A stretch of DNA of 52,469 nt from an uncultured Pseudomonadota bacterium (GCA_903900265.1 CAIUMM010000035.1:1-52469); one strand, 5' to 3'; counted from the first letter of the stretch, positions 11,691-22,759 are shown. Notes: generated by a model not told the origin, from the letters alone. Numbers and translations: made by a program.

Positions 11691-13845
11691 ACTTCCGTCC
11701 TCCCTCCTTCTGATGCTCGCACTGGCGGCGCCTGCCGCAGTCGCGGCCCCTGCCGAAACCGCGGATACGACAGAGGCCGCTGGCGCGCCGGATGCGGAAG
11801 GCACCACCACGCTGAAGTTCGATGCCGATCTGCACCAGTCCACCGACCTCACGCTGCCCGGCACGCACGGCGACCGCAGCATCAACCTGACGTTTCCGCG
11901 CTCTTGGAAGCTGACGTCAGACCCGGTGTTGAATCTCTCGCTCTCGCACTCCGCCGCGTTGCTGCCCAGCCGCTCCCACTTGACCGTGCTGCTGAACGGA
12001 CAACCGGTGGGCAGCGTCACGCTCGATGAGTCCAACATCACCTCCGGGACGGTAGCGTTCGCGCTTCCGCGAGGCTTGATCCAAGACTACAACACCCTGC
12101 GCTTTGCCGCGGTGCAGCACTACACCGATGACTGCGAGGATCCCTTCGATCCGACGCTTTGGACGCGTGTGTCCACCCAATCGTCGATCGAGGTTTCGTA
12201 CGACCGCAAGGAGGTCCGCGAGGGGTTGGAGGCTTGGCCCTACCCCATCGTCGATGTGCTCTCGATCGGGGCCGTAACGCTCACGCCGGTGCTGTCCGCA
12301 CCGCCGTCTCCGGACACCGCGCGCGCCGCCGGGCAGGTGGCGCTCACCCTTGGGCGGCTCGCGTCGTACCACACCTTGCAGGTTGCGCCCGCCGTCGCGA
12401 GCTTGGCCGACGCGCACACCGCCGCGCTGATCGTCGGCACGATCGATGAAAACCCCGCAGTGCGCGATCTGCTTGGCTCCTTGTCGCTGGGGCCGACCGA
12501 CGGCGTCATCGCCGTGCTCCCCAACCCCGCAGATCCCACGCTGCCTGTGCTCATCGTGAGCGGCGGCGGCGCAGAGGGCGTGGCAAAAGCCGCTCAGGCC
12601 CTGACCTCGCAGGACCGCCAGCCGGTGCTCACCGGCACCGTCGCGGTCGTGCGCACCGCCGTCGCAGCGTCGCCCCCGCCGAACACCCAGAACCCCCGCC
12701 CGGCCCCGCGCGCGGACTCGTTCCCGCTGTCCGCGCTGGGCGTAAAAGGACAGACCGTTCGCGGGTACTACTCGGAGGGCATCCGCATCCCGCTGCGACT
12801 CGAAGGCGACACCTACATTCGCCCAGGCGGCGGCTCGCTCAACCTCCGGTACGGGTACAGCGGGCAGCTGAGCCCCACCTTGTCTTCGATGGAGGTCCGC
12901 CTCGACGGCTTGTCCCTGCGCAGCGTGCCGCTCGATCAGGAAGGCGGCCTGCAAGACGGCGAGGTCACGATCCGGCTCCCGGAAGATCTCCTGACCCCGG
13001 ACTCGACGGTTGAGGTCGTCTTCCAGCTGTTCCCCAAGGAGTTTGACCTCTGCAAGCGGATCTCCGACCAGCACATCTGGGGCACGCTCTACGACAGCTC
13101 TACCCTCGACATGCCCCGCGATCATGTCGCGAACATGCCCGATCTGGGGCGGCTGCGCTTTGACGGTTGGCCGCTGCACGCCGACGATTCGGAAGGCGCG
13201 GTCATCGCGGCGATCCCCGACGCCCCTAACGCCGAAGCGTGGTCGGCAGGCTTGGAGCTGTCCGGATTGATCGGTCGGTATTCGATGGCGGCCGATCCGA
13301 AGTACAAGCTGGAGCTCGCGTCGGCGACGTCGATGAGCGAGAACGCCGACGCTCACTTTGTGGTCATCGCCGACGGATCCAAGAACACCCTGTACGACGC
13401 GCTCGCCTACGACAAGGCGCTGACTTCGCTCGAAGACGGCGCGACGCGCTCGCTGCTGGGCGATGACAAAACCACGCTCGCGAGCAGCGAGAGCAACGGT
13501 ACGGCAGACACGCTGGAGCAGATCCTCCAACCGTCGAACAGCCAGCGCAGCGCGCTGGTGCTTCACGCTGGGAAGGAGGGCGGTCTCACCCGACTCGTCA
13601 ACCTGCTCGCCGACTCCGGCAAGCTCCGGCTCACCGAAGGCAACCTCGTGGTGCTGGGCGAAGACGGCTCGCTGCGCGCGGTCGACACGGCCAAGCGGGA
13701 GCGCTGGGGCACCCTGCCGATCGCCACCGAGGCGCGCATCGGCGTGCGTCAGAACTGGGGCTTGCTCGGCGCGGCAGTGCTGGTCGGCGCCATCTCGCTC
13801 GCCCTCGCGGTGCGTATGCTGGCACGGGCACGGAAAGACGCATGA
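11680..13845 (+). CDS. bcsB: Cellulose synthase periplasmic subunit BcsB
   Basis: A 721-residue protein with a signal peptide (MSTKLPSSLLLMLALAAPAA, cleaved around residue 22), two carbohydrate-binding/flavodoxin-like halves and a C-terminal anchor helix at about 692-716. BcsB docks on BcsA and guides the glucan across the periplasm. Family signatures include CEDPFDPTLW followed by VSTQSSIEV at about 151-174, and the second-half block DLCKRISDQHIWGTL near residue 450. Length fits BcsB (700-800). The ATG at 11680 lies 11 bp inside the preceding gene. The stop overlaps bcsZ by 4 bp. Confidence 0.92.
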   Translation: MSTKLPSSLLLMLALAAPAAVAAPAETADTTEAAGAPDAEGTTTLKFDADLHQSTDLTLPGTHGDRSINLTFPRSWKLTSDPVLNLSLSHSAALLPSRSHLTVLLNGQPVGSVTLDESNITSGTVAFALPRGLIQDYNTLRFAAVQHYTDDCEDPFDPTLWTRVSTQSSIEVSYDRKEVREGLEAWPYPIVDVLSIGAVTLTPVLSAPPSPDTARAAGQVALTLGRLASYHTLQVAPAVASLADAHTAALIVGTIDENPAVRDLLGSLSLGPTDGVIAVLPNPADPTLPVLIVSGGGAEGVAKAAQALTSQDRQPVLTGTVAVVRTAVAASPPPNTQNPRPAPRADSFPLSALGVKGQTVRGYYSEGIRIPLRLEGDTYIRPGGGSLNLRYGYSGQLSPTLSSMEVRLDGLSLRSVPLDQEGGLQDGEVTIRLPEDLLTPDSTVEVVFQLFPKEFDLCKRISDQHIWGTLYDSSTLDMPRDHVANMPDLGRLRFDGWPLHADDSEGAVIAAIPDAPNAEAWSAGLELSGLIGRYSMAADPKYKLELASATSMSENADAHFVVIADGSKNTLYDALAYDKALTSLEDGATRSLLGDDKTTLASSESNGTADTLEQILQPSNSQRSALVLHAGKEGGLTRLVNLLADSGKLRLTEGNLVVLGEDGSLRAVDTAKRERWGTLPIATEARIGVRQNWGLLGAAVLVGAISLALAVRMLARARKDA

Positions 13846-14957
13846 CCCTGCTGGGTGCACCCGCCGCGCTCGCTGCGCTGGCGTCAGGGGCGCACGCGTC
13901 CGAAACCGAGGATCATGCTCTGTTGGAGGAAACGTGGGCGGCCTATCGCACCCGCTACATCCTCCCGTCTGGACGGGTGGTCGACCCGAACGGGGGAGAC
14001 CGGAGCACCTCGGAGGGGCAGGCCTACGCGCTGGTGCGCGCTTTGGTGGTGGGAGACCCCGCCACGTTCGAGCGCGTGCGCCTTTGGACGGTGGACAACC
14101 TGCAGCACGGAGATCCCACGCAGCTGCCGGCGTGGCACTGGGGCCAGCGCGCCGACGGCCAATGGGGCATCCTCGACGAGATGCCCGCTGCGGACGCCGA
14201 TGAGTGGATGGCCTGGGCGCTGTTCCGCGCGGCCCGCGTCTGGAGTCGGCCGGACTATCGCAGCCAAGCGCTGGGGCTGGCGGGCCACATCTGGGACGCC
14301 GAAACCATGCTGATCGCCGGGCAGCGCGTGCTGCTTCCGGGGCCGTGGGCAAAGACGATGGCGCCGGTGCGGCTGAATCCATCCTACTGGTTGCCCTTCG
14401 CGTGGCGCGTGTTCGCCGAAGAAGACACCGCGCATGACTGGAAAGCCCTGATCGATCCTGCGTACAAGCTCTTCGAAGCGTGCAAGAGCCCCTACGGCCT
14501 GCCGCCGGACTGGTGTCACGTCGACGCCGCGTCCGGCCTGGCGCTCGCCCCGAACGCGGGGCTCGAAAAGGACGCCGACTTCGGTTTCGAGGCCTTCCGC
14601 GTCGCATGGACGCTGGCCGCAGAGGTGCTGTGGTACAAGGAGCCCCGCGCGGACAGCCTGTTGGCGGACTTCAATCGCCTCGCGCGCCGTTGGAAAGGCC
14701 ACGACAAGCTGCCGGCCGTGATCGGGCCCCATGGGGTCGCGCAAGCGGACTATGCCTATCAGGGCATGTACGGCGCGCTGCTCCCCGCATGGTCGGTGTA
14801 CCGGCCGGCCCGCTCCAATGCGCTGTGGCACCGAACGATTAGCCCGACGCGCACCGACACCGGATGGGGTAGCGCGGCGGACTACTACGGCCAGAACTGG
14901 ATCTGGCTCGGATTCGCGCTTTGGCGCGGATCGATGACCGCAGGAGGCCCAGCATGA
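13842..14957 (+). CDS. bcsZ: Glycoside hydrolase family 8 endoglucanase (BcsZ)
   Basis: A 371-residue secreted endo-beta-1,4-glucanase of family GH8. The N-terminus (MTLLGAPAALAALASGAHAS) acts as a signal peptide lacking strong positive charge. The proton donor is Glu58 in STSEGQAYAL. The catalytic base region is AADADEWMAWAL (DAD at 118-120). Both spacings match BcsZ. In cellulose operons this enzyme trims nascent glucan in the periplasm and is needed for normal export. It overlaps bcsB upstream and bcsC downstream by 4 bp each. Confidence 0.93.
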   Translation: MTLLGAPAALAALASGAHASETEDHALLEETWAAYRTRYILPSGRVVDPNGGDRSTSEGQAYALVRALVVGDPATFERVRLWTVDNLQHGDPTQLPAWHWGQRADGQWGILDEMPAADADEWMAWALFRAARVWSRPDYRSQALGLAGHIWDAETMLIAGQRVLLPGPWAKTMAPVRLNPSYWLPFAWRVFAEEDTAHDWKALIDPAYKLFEACKSPYGLPPDWCHVDAASGLALAPNAGLEKDADFGFEAFRVAWTLAAEVLWYKEPRADSLLADFNRLARRWKGHDKLPAVIGPHGVAQADYAYQGMYGALLPAWSVYRPARSNALWHRTISPTRTDTGWGSAADYYGQNWIWLGFALWRGSMTAGGPA

Positions 14958-17900
14958 TCCCGTACCTACTGCTGACGTTGGCGCTCGCGGCCGCTCCCGA
15001 AACCCCAACGGAGGCCCCCGCATACGGCGCGCTGTCCGCGCACGACGCCATCGAGACGTTCGCGAACAACCCCTTGGATCCAGCCTTGCAGCTGGATCTC
15101 GCGCGCAGCCTCGCGACCCAGCCCGATCGGGTCGAAGAGAGCGTCGAGATCCTCGCGGGACTCCTCAAAACCAAGGCGGTCGCCGAGGATGCCCAACGAC
15201 TCCTGACCGACACCCTGCTCGCTGTGCCGGTGCGACGCGCGTGGGCATCGCTGTACGGCACCGCCGCGGCCGGCGCGGCCCCCGCAGATGCGGAGCGCCT
15301 GCGCGCACAGGTGCGTGCGGCAGAACATCTGGGCGCGGCCCCCAGCGTCATGCAGCCGCTGACGACCGCGAACCCCGCCCCACGGGGGGCTTGGGCCGCC
15401 AACCCAAGCGACACCACCCTCGCCCGCCAAGCGGCCGAAGCCGCGATCGCCGCGGGAGACCTCGTCGGCGCGCTCGCGCCGCTCGATGTGGTCCTAAACG
15501 CTTGGCCGGCCGACCGCATCGCGCTCGGGATGCACGCGAGCGCCTCGACGGCGGCGGGCCACCCCGAACGAACGCGGAAGCGCCTTCAGGCCGCGCTCCC
15601 GCTCGCGCCGGACGTACGCAGCCGCACCGCGCTGATGAACGACTTGGTCGCGGTCATCGTCCTCGCCGGGGAGCAACACAAGCTCGACGGTGCGCCCGAC
15701 GACGCGCTCCGCGATTACCTCACCGCCGCAGCGCTCCGCCCCGCCTCATTTGACGTGCTGCGCGGCGCGGCCGGGCTCGAATGGCAGCTCCAGCACCTCG
15801 AAGGCGCCTGGCTCCTCTACAATCGCGTGCTCAAGCTGCGCCCGAATGACGTCGACGCGCTGATGGGCGCGGTCACCGTCGGATTGACCCTCGGCCACGA
15901 CGAAGCGACGCAGCGCCTGATCCGCACCGCAGCGTCAAACCGGGCGTCGTCCAAGGACCCGCGCATTCAGGCCCTCAGCGTGGTTCAGGCCCGCGCCGTG
16001 CGCGCCGCCGACGCGCGCACCGCCGCGCGCGAAGGGGACGCCGCAGCCGCAGCGGCGGAGTTCCAGAAGCTGATCGACAGGAGCCCGCCCGAGGCGATGT
16101 ACTTCCACGGGCTCGCAGACGCCCTCAGCGCGCTCGGCCGCAAAGAAGAAGCGGCGGTCGCTTGGCAGCAGGCGGTGCGCCTCGATCCCAGCGACACCTG
16201 GGCCTCGATCGGGGCAGCCAACGCGCTGTTGGACCTCGGGCGCACCGAAGACGCTCGCGCGCTGCTGACCGCACCCTCCGGCGAACCTCCGCCCGGCGCT
16301 GGCATCGAGCGCCTGCGCACCCTTGCCCGCGCGTGGCGCATGGACGGGGACGCTGCGCGGAGCGCAGGAAAGCCCGAGCTGGCGCTGGCCGCCTACGCAG
16401 CGGCGCTCGACGCCTACCCCGAGACCTGGGCGTGCGAAGGGGTGGCTTCGCTGTATCTGGCGTCCCAACAGCCTGAAGTCGCGCTCGCCTTCTATGAAGA
16501 AGCCTTGCGGTTGACGCCGAACGAGCCCATCGCCGTAGAAGGTCGGGCGCTGGCGCTCGAAGCGTTAGGCCGCGCCCGAGAAGGCGTGAGGGCCCTCGAC
16601 GCGCTGCTGGCGACCGCACCCTCCGCCCTGCCGCGATCGACGCGCGACGCGATGGCGATCCGCGCTGCGGTGCAAGACGCGATGCGCCTTCGGGAGTCAG
16701 GCGACCTCGCTGGCGCCAAGGCCCTGCTCACCGCGGCCGTCGAATCAGGCTCCGTGTCCGGAGACCTCTACGCCGCCACCGCTGCGGTCGCGGTCGACGC
16801 CGACGAGATGGAGGCGGCCGCCGCCGCGATCCGACAGGCGCTCACGCTCGAGCCTGCCAACGCCTGGGCTCGAAAAAGCGCGCTCGCCGTCGGAAGGGAC
16901 TGCAGCTGCACGACAAGCCTGTTGCCGACGCTCTCCGCGGCGGTTCAGAGCGCGCCGAGCCCCGACGCGACGCTTGACCTCGACGAAGCTGAGATGGACG
17001 CTGCCACGCAGACCGGCGTAGACCATTACCGCCGGGGACGTCTCGGCGAGGCTGTAGACGCGATGCGCAAGGCTGAGGCGCTGGCGGTCACCGCGGAGCA
17101 GTTTGTTCGCGTAGGCGGCGGCTGGCTCAAGCTCGATCGGGGCGACGACGCCATGCGCTGTTTTGAGATCGCGCGCACCTCCGAGTCCGACAACGTCGAC
17201 GCGCTCATCGGCCGCGCCGGGGCGCTGGCGATGCGCGCCCACCTCGCCGAAGCGGAGACCCGCCTCAGCGCAGATGTCGCCCGCATCGGCGATGCTCGCC
17301 TCGGACTCGCGCTGGCCCGGCTGCAGCTCCTAAGGGGGAAGTCCGTCTCTGCAGCGCGTACCCTCGAAGGGACACCCGACAGCTACAGCCTCCCCGCCCC
17401 GGCGTCCTCGGCGCGCACCGTCGCGGCCCTCGAGATCATCCCGCTGCCCTCGGGCCGAAACATCGACCCTGCCTCCGAGCGCGGGCCCACGCCACCCAAG
17501 CGCGTGGACGTCAGCGCCGAGAAGGCAGCGCTCGCAGCCGAGATCCGCCTCCAGCGCTCCCTGCGCGGGTCCGCTGGCGTCGCGGTCGTGAACCGGGGTG
17601 GCCTCCCCGGCTGGTCCGGCCTCACCGCGGTGATCACGCCGGTCGTCGTCGGTCCCACCCCGGCGGGACCGGTGCGCATCGACGTCGAAGCCGTGCCGGT
17701 GCACCTCGACGACGTCGATGGCACGGACGACGGGCTGGCGGCCTCGATCGGGATCGCGACCCCGGAGGCGCGCCTGTTTGGCTTGTCCGCGCGGGCCGGC
17801 GTGAGCCCGATCGGCTTTGAGGGCGGGTTCTATCCGGTCTGGTCGGCGCGCTTGGTCACCCGGTTAGCGCCGCACCTCGCGCTCGGTCTCCAGACCGATC

Positions 17901-18592
17901 GGCTGCCGCGGGCGGACTCCCGGACCAGCTGGGCCGGCACCGTGAGCCCGTCCACCGGACAGGTTTTTGGACGCGTATCCGAAATTGACGGCCGGACGTA
18001 CCTAAGCTGGACGCCGCCGCAGACCGATATCGGCGCGTCGGTGCGCGTGGGCTACGTCGAAGGCATCGGCGTATCCCCCAACCCGTTCGGCGAGGGCGTG
18101 GTCTGGCTGGCGCGCTCGGTGAGCACCCCCGGCGTCACGATTCGGGCCGGCGCAGACGGCATCGCAAGCACCTACCAAGAGCGCCACGACGGGTTTGTTC
18201 CGGGAGAAGGCGGCTACTTTAGCCCACCGCTGTTCCTGCTTGCGATCGCCCGCGCAGACGTGAACATCCACAGCCACAACACCGCGGTGTGCGCCGGAGT
18301 AGGCGTTGGACCACGCTATATCGAAGGTCCAGGCACGGGCTTTGGCGAGACCGGCGTGGCCGTGAACGGCACCGCTCACGCCGGCGTCGCCACGCGACTG
18401 TCCCCGATGCTGGAGCTGCTCGTCGACGGCCGCGGGCAGGTCAGCAGCGACGGCTGGCACCAGGTCGGCGCCCTCGCGCGCCTCGGCTGGGGCGTCGCGA
18501 CCACCATCCCCGGGGCGCCCGCCCTGTCTACCCTCGCCGCTCCCGGCCTCGCGCTCCCCGGCGAGTCGACGACCTGCACCGTCTCCCCCTGA
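14954..18592 (+). CDS. bcsC: Cellulose export protein BcsC: TPR superhelix plus outer-membrane barrel
   Basis: A 1212-residue protein with a signal peptide (MIPYLLLTLALAAAP). A long array of Ala-rich TPR repeats spans about 30-830, and the C-terminal BcsC-type beta-barrel about 855-1212. The barrel region carries family blocks such as SGLTAVITPV, a PVHLDDV strand and GGYFSPPLFL, matching the GGYFSPQ motif of BcsC. It would span the periplasm and form the outer-membrane glucan pore. The start at 14954 overlaps the bcsZ stop (ATGA). The frame is open 11 codons further upstream but has no better start. The TPR part is strongly alanine-enriched but intact. Confidence 0.9.
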   Translation: MIPYLLLTLALAAAPETPTEAPAYGALSAHDAIETFANNPLDPALQLDLARSLATQPDRVEESVEILAGLLKTKAVAEDAQRLLTDTLLAVPVRRAWASLYGTAAAGAAPADAERLRAQVRAAEHLGAAPSVMQPLTTANPAPRGAWAANPSDTTLARQAAEAAIAAGDLVGALAPLDVVLNAWPADRIALGMHASASTAAGHPERTRKRLQAALPLAPDVRSRTALMNDLVAVIVLAGEQHKLDGAPDDALRDYLTAAALRPASFDVLRGAAGLEWQLQHLEGAWLLYNRVLKLRPNDVDALMGAVTVGLTLGHDEATQRLIRTAASNRASSKDPRIQALSVVQARAVRAADARTAAREGDAAAAAAEFQKLIDRSPPEAMYFHGLADALSALGRKEEAAVAWQQAVRLDPSDTWASIGAANALLDLGRTEDARALLTAPSGEPPPGAGIERLRTLARAWRMDGDAARSAGKPELALAAYAAALDAYPETWACEGVASLYLASQQPEVALAFYEEALRLTPNEPIAVEGRALALEALGRAREGVRALDALLATAPSALPRSTRDAMAIRAAVQDAMRLRESGDLAGAKALLTAAVESGSVSGDLYAATAAVAVDADEMEAAAAAIRQALTLEPANAWARKSALAVGRDCSCTTSLLPTLSAAVQSAPSPDATLDLDEAEMDAATQTGVDHYRRGRLGEAVDAMRKAEALAVTAEQFVRVGGGWLKLDRGDDAMRCFEIARTSESDNVDALIGRAGALAMRAHLAEAETRLSADVARIGDARLGLALARLQLLRGKSVSAARTLEGTPDSYSLPAPASSARTVAALEIIPLPSGRNIDPASERGPTPPKRVDVSAEKAALAAEIRLQRSLRGSAGVAVVNRGGLPGWSGLTAVITPVVVGPTPAGPVRIDVEAVPVHLDDVDGTDDGLAASIGIATPEARLFGLSARAGVSPIGFEGGFYPVWSARLVTRLAPHLALGLQTDRLPRADSRTSWAGTVSPSTGQVFGRVSEIDGRTYLSWTPPQTDIGASVRVGYVEGIGVSPNPFGEGVVWLARSVSTPGVTIRAGADGIASTYQERHDGFVPGEGGYFSPPLFLLAIARADVNIHSHNTAVCAGVGVGPRYIEGPGTGFGETGVAVNGTAHAGVATRLSPMLELLVDGRGQVSSDGWHQVGALARLGWGVATTIPGAPALSTLAAPGLALPGESTTCTVSP

Positions 18593-18600
18593 GGCCCGCT

Positions 18601-19740
18601 GTGTTCCTGCTTCTCCTTGCTGCCTGCGGCACGCCGCTCGACCCCGTGACCGATGGCACCGTAGACACCGGCGACACCAAGGGTGAAGACGGGTTTCCGT
18701 TCGGAGACACGATCCTGACTTTTGGCCTAACCCTCGACGACGGCGCACTCGCCGCGCTGGCCGCGGATCCGCGCACCGACGTGCACGCCACGTTCACGTT
18801 CAACGCCGAGAGCTACGACGTCGGCGTGCACCTGAAAGGCAACGCGTCGTTTCAAGACATGAGCGGCAAACCGTCGTTCAAGATCGACTTTCACCAGTGG
18901 GTGCCGGACCAGCGCTTCCATGACTACGAGCGCCTCACGCTCAACGCGATGGTGCAGGATGCGTCGATGTCCTCCGAGCACGCCGCCTACCGGCTGTACG
19001 ATGCGCTGGGGCTCACCGCGCCGCGGCACGGCTACGCGCAGATCTCGGTGAACGGCGAGCTGTATGGGCTGTACGGCGTCGTTGAAACGCTGGACGAACA
19101 CTTCATCAACCATCACTTCGACGACGACTCGGGCAACCTCTACGAGGGCGGCTACGGCGCCGACGTCCTGAGCGGGCGCACCGACAATTTTGAGGTCACC
19201 GAGCAAGGGCTCCCCGAGAACCTCGAAGACCTGCAAGCGCTCATCGACGCGGTCGACGCCAGCACGCCGAGCACCTACTACGCGGTGCTCTCCGCCAATT
19301 TCGACGCCGACGCGCTGCTCGATCAGTGGGCGGCGGAGCTCGTCACCTCCAACAGCGACGCCTACACCACGCTCGCGAACAACTACTACCTGTACCACGA
19401 GCCCACGACCGCGCGCTGGACGATGATCCCGTGGGGTCCAGACCAAGCTTTTATCGGCGACCTGAACGTGCACAGCGCCTATTACGGACGCATGGCCCAA
19501 CGATGCGCGGAGGCCACCGACTGCGCGGCGCGGCTTGATGAGCGCATGGCGCATGTGCTCGATGTCTGGCAGAGCGAAGATATGGTCGGCTTCGTCGAGG
19601 CCGAGACCGTGCGCATCGAAGACGCCTGCCGCAGCGATCCGCGCAGCCCTTGGGGGGACTACGGGTGCCGCGACGCTCAGGCGGCGATGCGCGACTGGAC
19701 CGCAGCGCGGCCCAGCATCGTCCGCAGCGAGCTCCCTTAG
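18601..19740 (+). CDS. CotH kinase family lipoprotein downstream of bcsC
   Basis: A 379-residue protein starting at GTG 18601, 8 bp after bcsC. MFLLLLAAC gives a lipobox with Cys9, then a Thr/Asp/Gly-rich linker (VDTGDTKGEDG). The rest matches CotH-type atypical kinases: GVHLKGNASF, KPSFKIDFHQW, ERLTLNAMVQD, GYAQISVNGELYGLYGVVE, TLDEHFI and IPWGPDQAF. CotH proteins phosphorylate secreted proteins in spore formers. Here the enzyme would face the periplasm or cell surface. The signal peptide is only 8 residues and uncharged. A rare in-frame CTG at 18589, overlapping the bcsC stop, would add an Arg (MRPAVFLLLL). Co-transcription with bcs is likely from the tiny gap. The substrate is unknown. Confidence 0.8.
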   Translation: MFLLLLAACGTPLDPVTDGTVDTGDTKGEDGFPFGDTILTFGLTLDDGALAALAADPRTDVHATFTFNAESYDVGVHLKGNASFQDMSGKPSFKIDFHQWVPDQRFHDYERLTLNAMVQDASMSSEHAAYRLYDALGLTAPRHGYAQISVNGELYGLYGVVETLDEHFINHHFDDDSGNLYEGGYGADVLSGRTDNFEVTEQGLPENLEDLQALIDAVDASTPSTYYAVLSANFDADALLDQWAAELVTSNSDAYTTLANNYYLYHEPTTARWTMIPWGPDQAFIGDLNVHSAYYGRMAQRCAEATDCAARLDERMAHVLDVWQSEDMVGFVEAETVRIEDACRSDPRSPWGDYGCRDAQAAMRDWTAARPSIVRSELP

Positions 19741-19743
19741 GCG

Positions 19744-20112
19744 CTACGCAGGTTCAAAGCCGAACGCTTTGTCGTGCACATACACCAGCTTGCACGCCTC
19801 GAGGTACGACGCGTCGTGAATGCGACCGGCGGAGACGTAGCCAGTCTGGCCCGCCGAGAGCGTGACCGGCGCGCCGTCGGGCACGAGTCCGTTCGCTCCC
19901 CGGAGGTAGAATTGGATGCGCATCTTGCCCTCCACGACGACGGTCATGTCGTCGCCGGGATGCGAGTGGGGCGGCTCGGCGCTGCCGGGCTCCCACTGCT
20001 CGAGCATGACCTCGACCCCGTCGGGGTTGGGGAGGGTGGTGCGAACGGTGAAACCGGCGGGGGTGCCGGGGACGGTGACGTGATGAGACCAAACCGCGCT
20101 GTCGTGGGACAT
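19744..20112 (-). CDS. Cupin-domain protein
   Basis: A 122-residue single-domain cupin. The metal-binding motif 1 is PPHSHPGDDMTVVVEG (His, His and the acidic position). Motif 2 is the GYVSAGRIHDA region. The start at ATG 20112 (MSHDS) is preferred to an ATG 33 bp upstream because a GGAG sits 8 nt before it. It is convergent with the CotH-like gene, with only 3 bp between stops, and divergent from the small membrane protein at 20167. The substrate is not deducible. Small cupins include isomerases, dioxygenases and sensor proteins. Confidence 0.8.
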   Translation of the reverse strand: MSHDSAVWSHHVTVPGTPAGFTVRTTLPNPDGVEVMLEQWEPGSAEPPHSHPGDDMTVVVEGKMRIQFYLRGANGLVPDGAPVTLSAGQTGYVSAGRIHDASYLEACKLVYVHDKAFGFEPA

Positions 20113-20140
20113 GATGTACTCCAGCGTAGGACGTAGCACG

Positions 20141-20162
20141 GTCATATAGGGGTCATATAGGG
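20141..20162. repeat. 11-bp tandem repeat at a divergent start region
   Basis: GTCATATAGGG occurs twice in direct tandem and ends 4 bp before the ATG at 20167. The second copy supplies the AGGGG that would act as ribosome binding site. The AT-rich CATATA core also makes it a candidate binding site between the divergent cupin and membrane-protein genes. Confidence 0.6.
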
Positions 20163-20166
20163 GCGC

Positions 20167-20667
20167 ATGGCCATCGACCTCCGCCTCACCGGAACCGTCC
20201 CCGCGCTGACCACCCCGTCCGCGATCCTCGACGACGCCCGCAGCGCGCTGACCGCCGCAGGATTTCGCGTCCTCCCGGCCGATCCCGCGGCCGGCGACAC
20301 CCTCGTCGCTGTAGGTCCGTCGCTGAGCAGCACCCGGCAGGACCCGCTGTTGGGGGCGGGCACGCTGCGCTTGACGATCACGCCGCCCGAGGTCGCGTTG
20401 GTGGCCGATCTGCGCGGAACCTGGGGATTGACCCTGTTTGCGCGAATGTTCCCGGTGCTGCTGATGTTAGGCCTGTACGCGTGGTGGAAGTCTGGCGCGC
20501 CGATGAGCAAGCCTCCGCGCAAGCCGACCCAGAGCGAAGATGACGTGCTCAGGATGCTCGTCTTGCTCATCCCGGTCGGGGTCGCGAGCTCGTGGTGGAT
20601 CCGGTGGCGGACCCGCGACGCGTTGCAGCGCTTCCTCCACCGGCTGTTGAACGAGCGCCAAGGGTAA
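20167..20667 (+). CDS. Hypothetical small membrane protein, two predicted helices
   Basis: A 166-residue protein I do not recognise. Residues 1-85 form a soluble alpha/beta-looking region. Membrane segments lie at about 91-107 (FARMFPVLLMLGLYAWW) and 129-143 (LRMLVLLIPVGVASSWW). The tail is basic (RWRTRDALQRFLHRLLNERQ). No enzymatic motif is visible. It is flanked by the divergent cupin gene and, 70 bp downstream, by a lipoprotein gene on the same strand. Confidence 0.6.
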   Translation: MAIDLRLTGTVPALTTPSAILDDARSALTAAGFRVLPADPAAGDTLVAVGPSLSSTRQDPLLGAGTLRLTITPPEVALVADLRGTWGLTLFARMFPVLLMLGLYAWWKSGAPMSKPPRKPTQSEDDVLRMLVLLIPVGVASSWWIRWRTRDALQRFLHRLLNERQG

Positions 20668-20737
20668 TTCCCCCGGTTTCGGATAGATCTCGGCTTGCGC
20701 TGCGTCTCGGGCGCAACACCGCAGTCGGAGCCCCACC

Positions 20738-22066
<1,329 letters not shown>

Positions 22067-22138
22067 CTCGCTCCCTGCGCCCGCGCGTGAAGCCACGCCC
22101 CCCGTTTGCGGATAGCTACCCGCTCGAACGGAAGATCG

Positions 22139-22759
22139 ATGTCCAGAAACACCAAGCCCATGACGCGCGCCGAGCGCCAAGCGGCGCACGCCGCGGTAGA
22201 CGCCCAGCCCACGCAGGACGCGGATCTGGGCGCTGAAGGCGAAGCGTACGTCGAAAAATACGACGGTCCTCCCCGCTACAGCGATCGCCCGATCCGCAGC
22301 GAGCACCGGGAGGACATGCTGGACCTGAAGGACATCGCGAACCGCCTCGCGACGATGCCGGTAGGGCACCGCCGCACGCTGCCGTTTGACGCGGAGCTTC
22401 AGGAACAGGTGGATCTGCTCGCCCGGACCGAAGGCGCGGGACGACGACGCCTGTTGATGCGCGTCAAGCTGCTGTTAGGCGGCCTCGATCGCACGCTGCT
22501 CGACGCCGCGCTGGCCGGAGACACCCCCGCCGCAGCACGCGACCGCGAGTGCATACGGTGGCGCACCCGCCTGATCGCCGGAGATGACGCTGTTCTGCAG
22601 CAGTTCATCGAGGCGCACCCCACCGCCGACCGCCAAGCCCTGCGCACCCACATCCGGGACGCGCGCGGGACCACCCCCGCCGCGGAGCGCGCGCGCACGC
22701 GACTGCTCCAGATGGTGCGCGAAGCCGACGCCGCCGAACCGGCGGCCGAAGCGGAATGA
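22139..22759 (+). CDS. darP: DarP/YjgA (DUF615) ribosome biogenesis factor homologue
   Basis: A 206-residue protein matching the DUF615 family, whose E. coli member (YjgA, renamed DarP) associates with late 50S precursors. Family features are DLKDIANRLATMPVGHRRTLPFD, EGAGRRRLLMRVKLLLGGLD, RLIAGDDAVLQQFIEAHPTADRQALRTHIRDA and an acidic Ala-rich tail. The ATG at 22139 gives MSRNTKPMTRAERQ. An in-frame ATG 33 bp upstream is possible but less like the family. Its stop overlaps the methyltransferase start by 4 bp. DarP is best known from gamma- and betaproteobacteria, so its presence here is mildly notable. Confidence 0.8.
   Translation: MSRNTKPMTRAERQAAHAAVDAQPTQDADLGAEGEAYVEKYDGPPRYSDRPIRSEHREDMLDLKDIANRLATMPVGHRRTLPFDAELQEQVDLLARTEGAGRRRLLMRVKLLLGGLDRTLLDAALAGDTPAAARDRECIRWRTRLIAGDDAVLQQFIEAHPTADRQALRTHIRDARGTTPAAERARTRLLQMVREADAAEPAAEAE

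Noticed and set aside
11917..14607. Open frame of 896 codons on the minus strand opposite bcsB and bcsZ
   Set aside because: Arg/Ala/Pro-rich shadow. bcsB and bcsZ are supported by family motifs on the plus strand.
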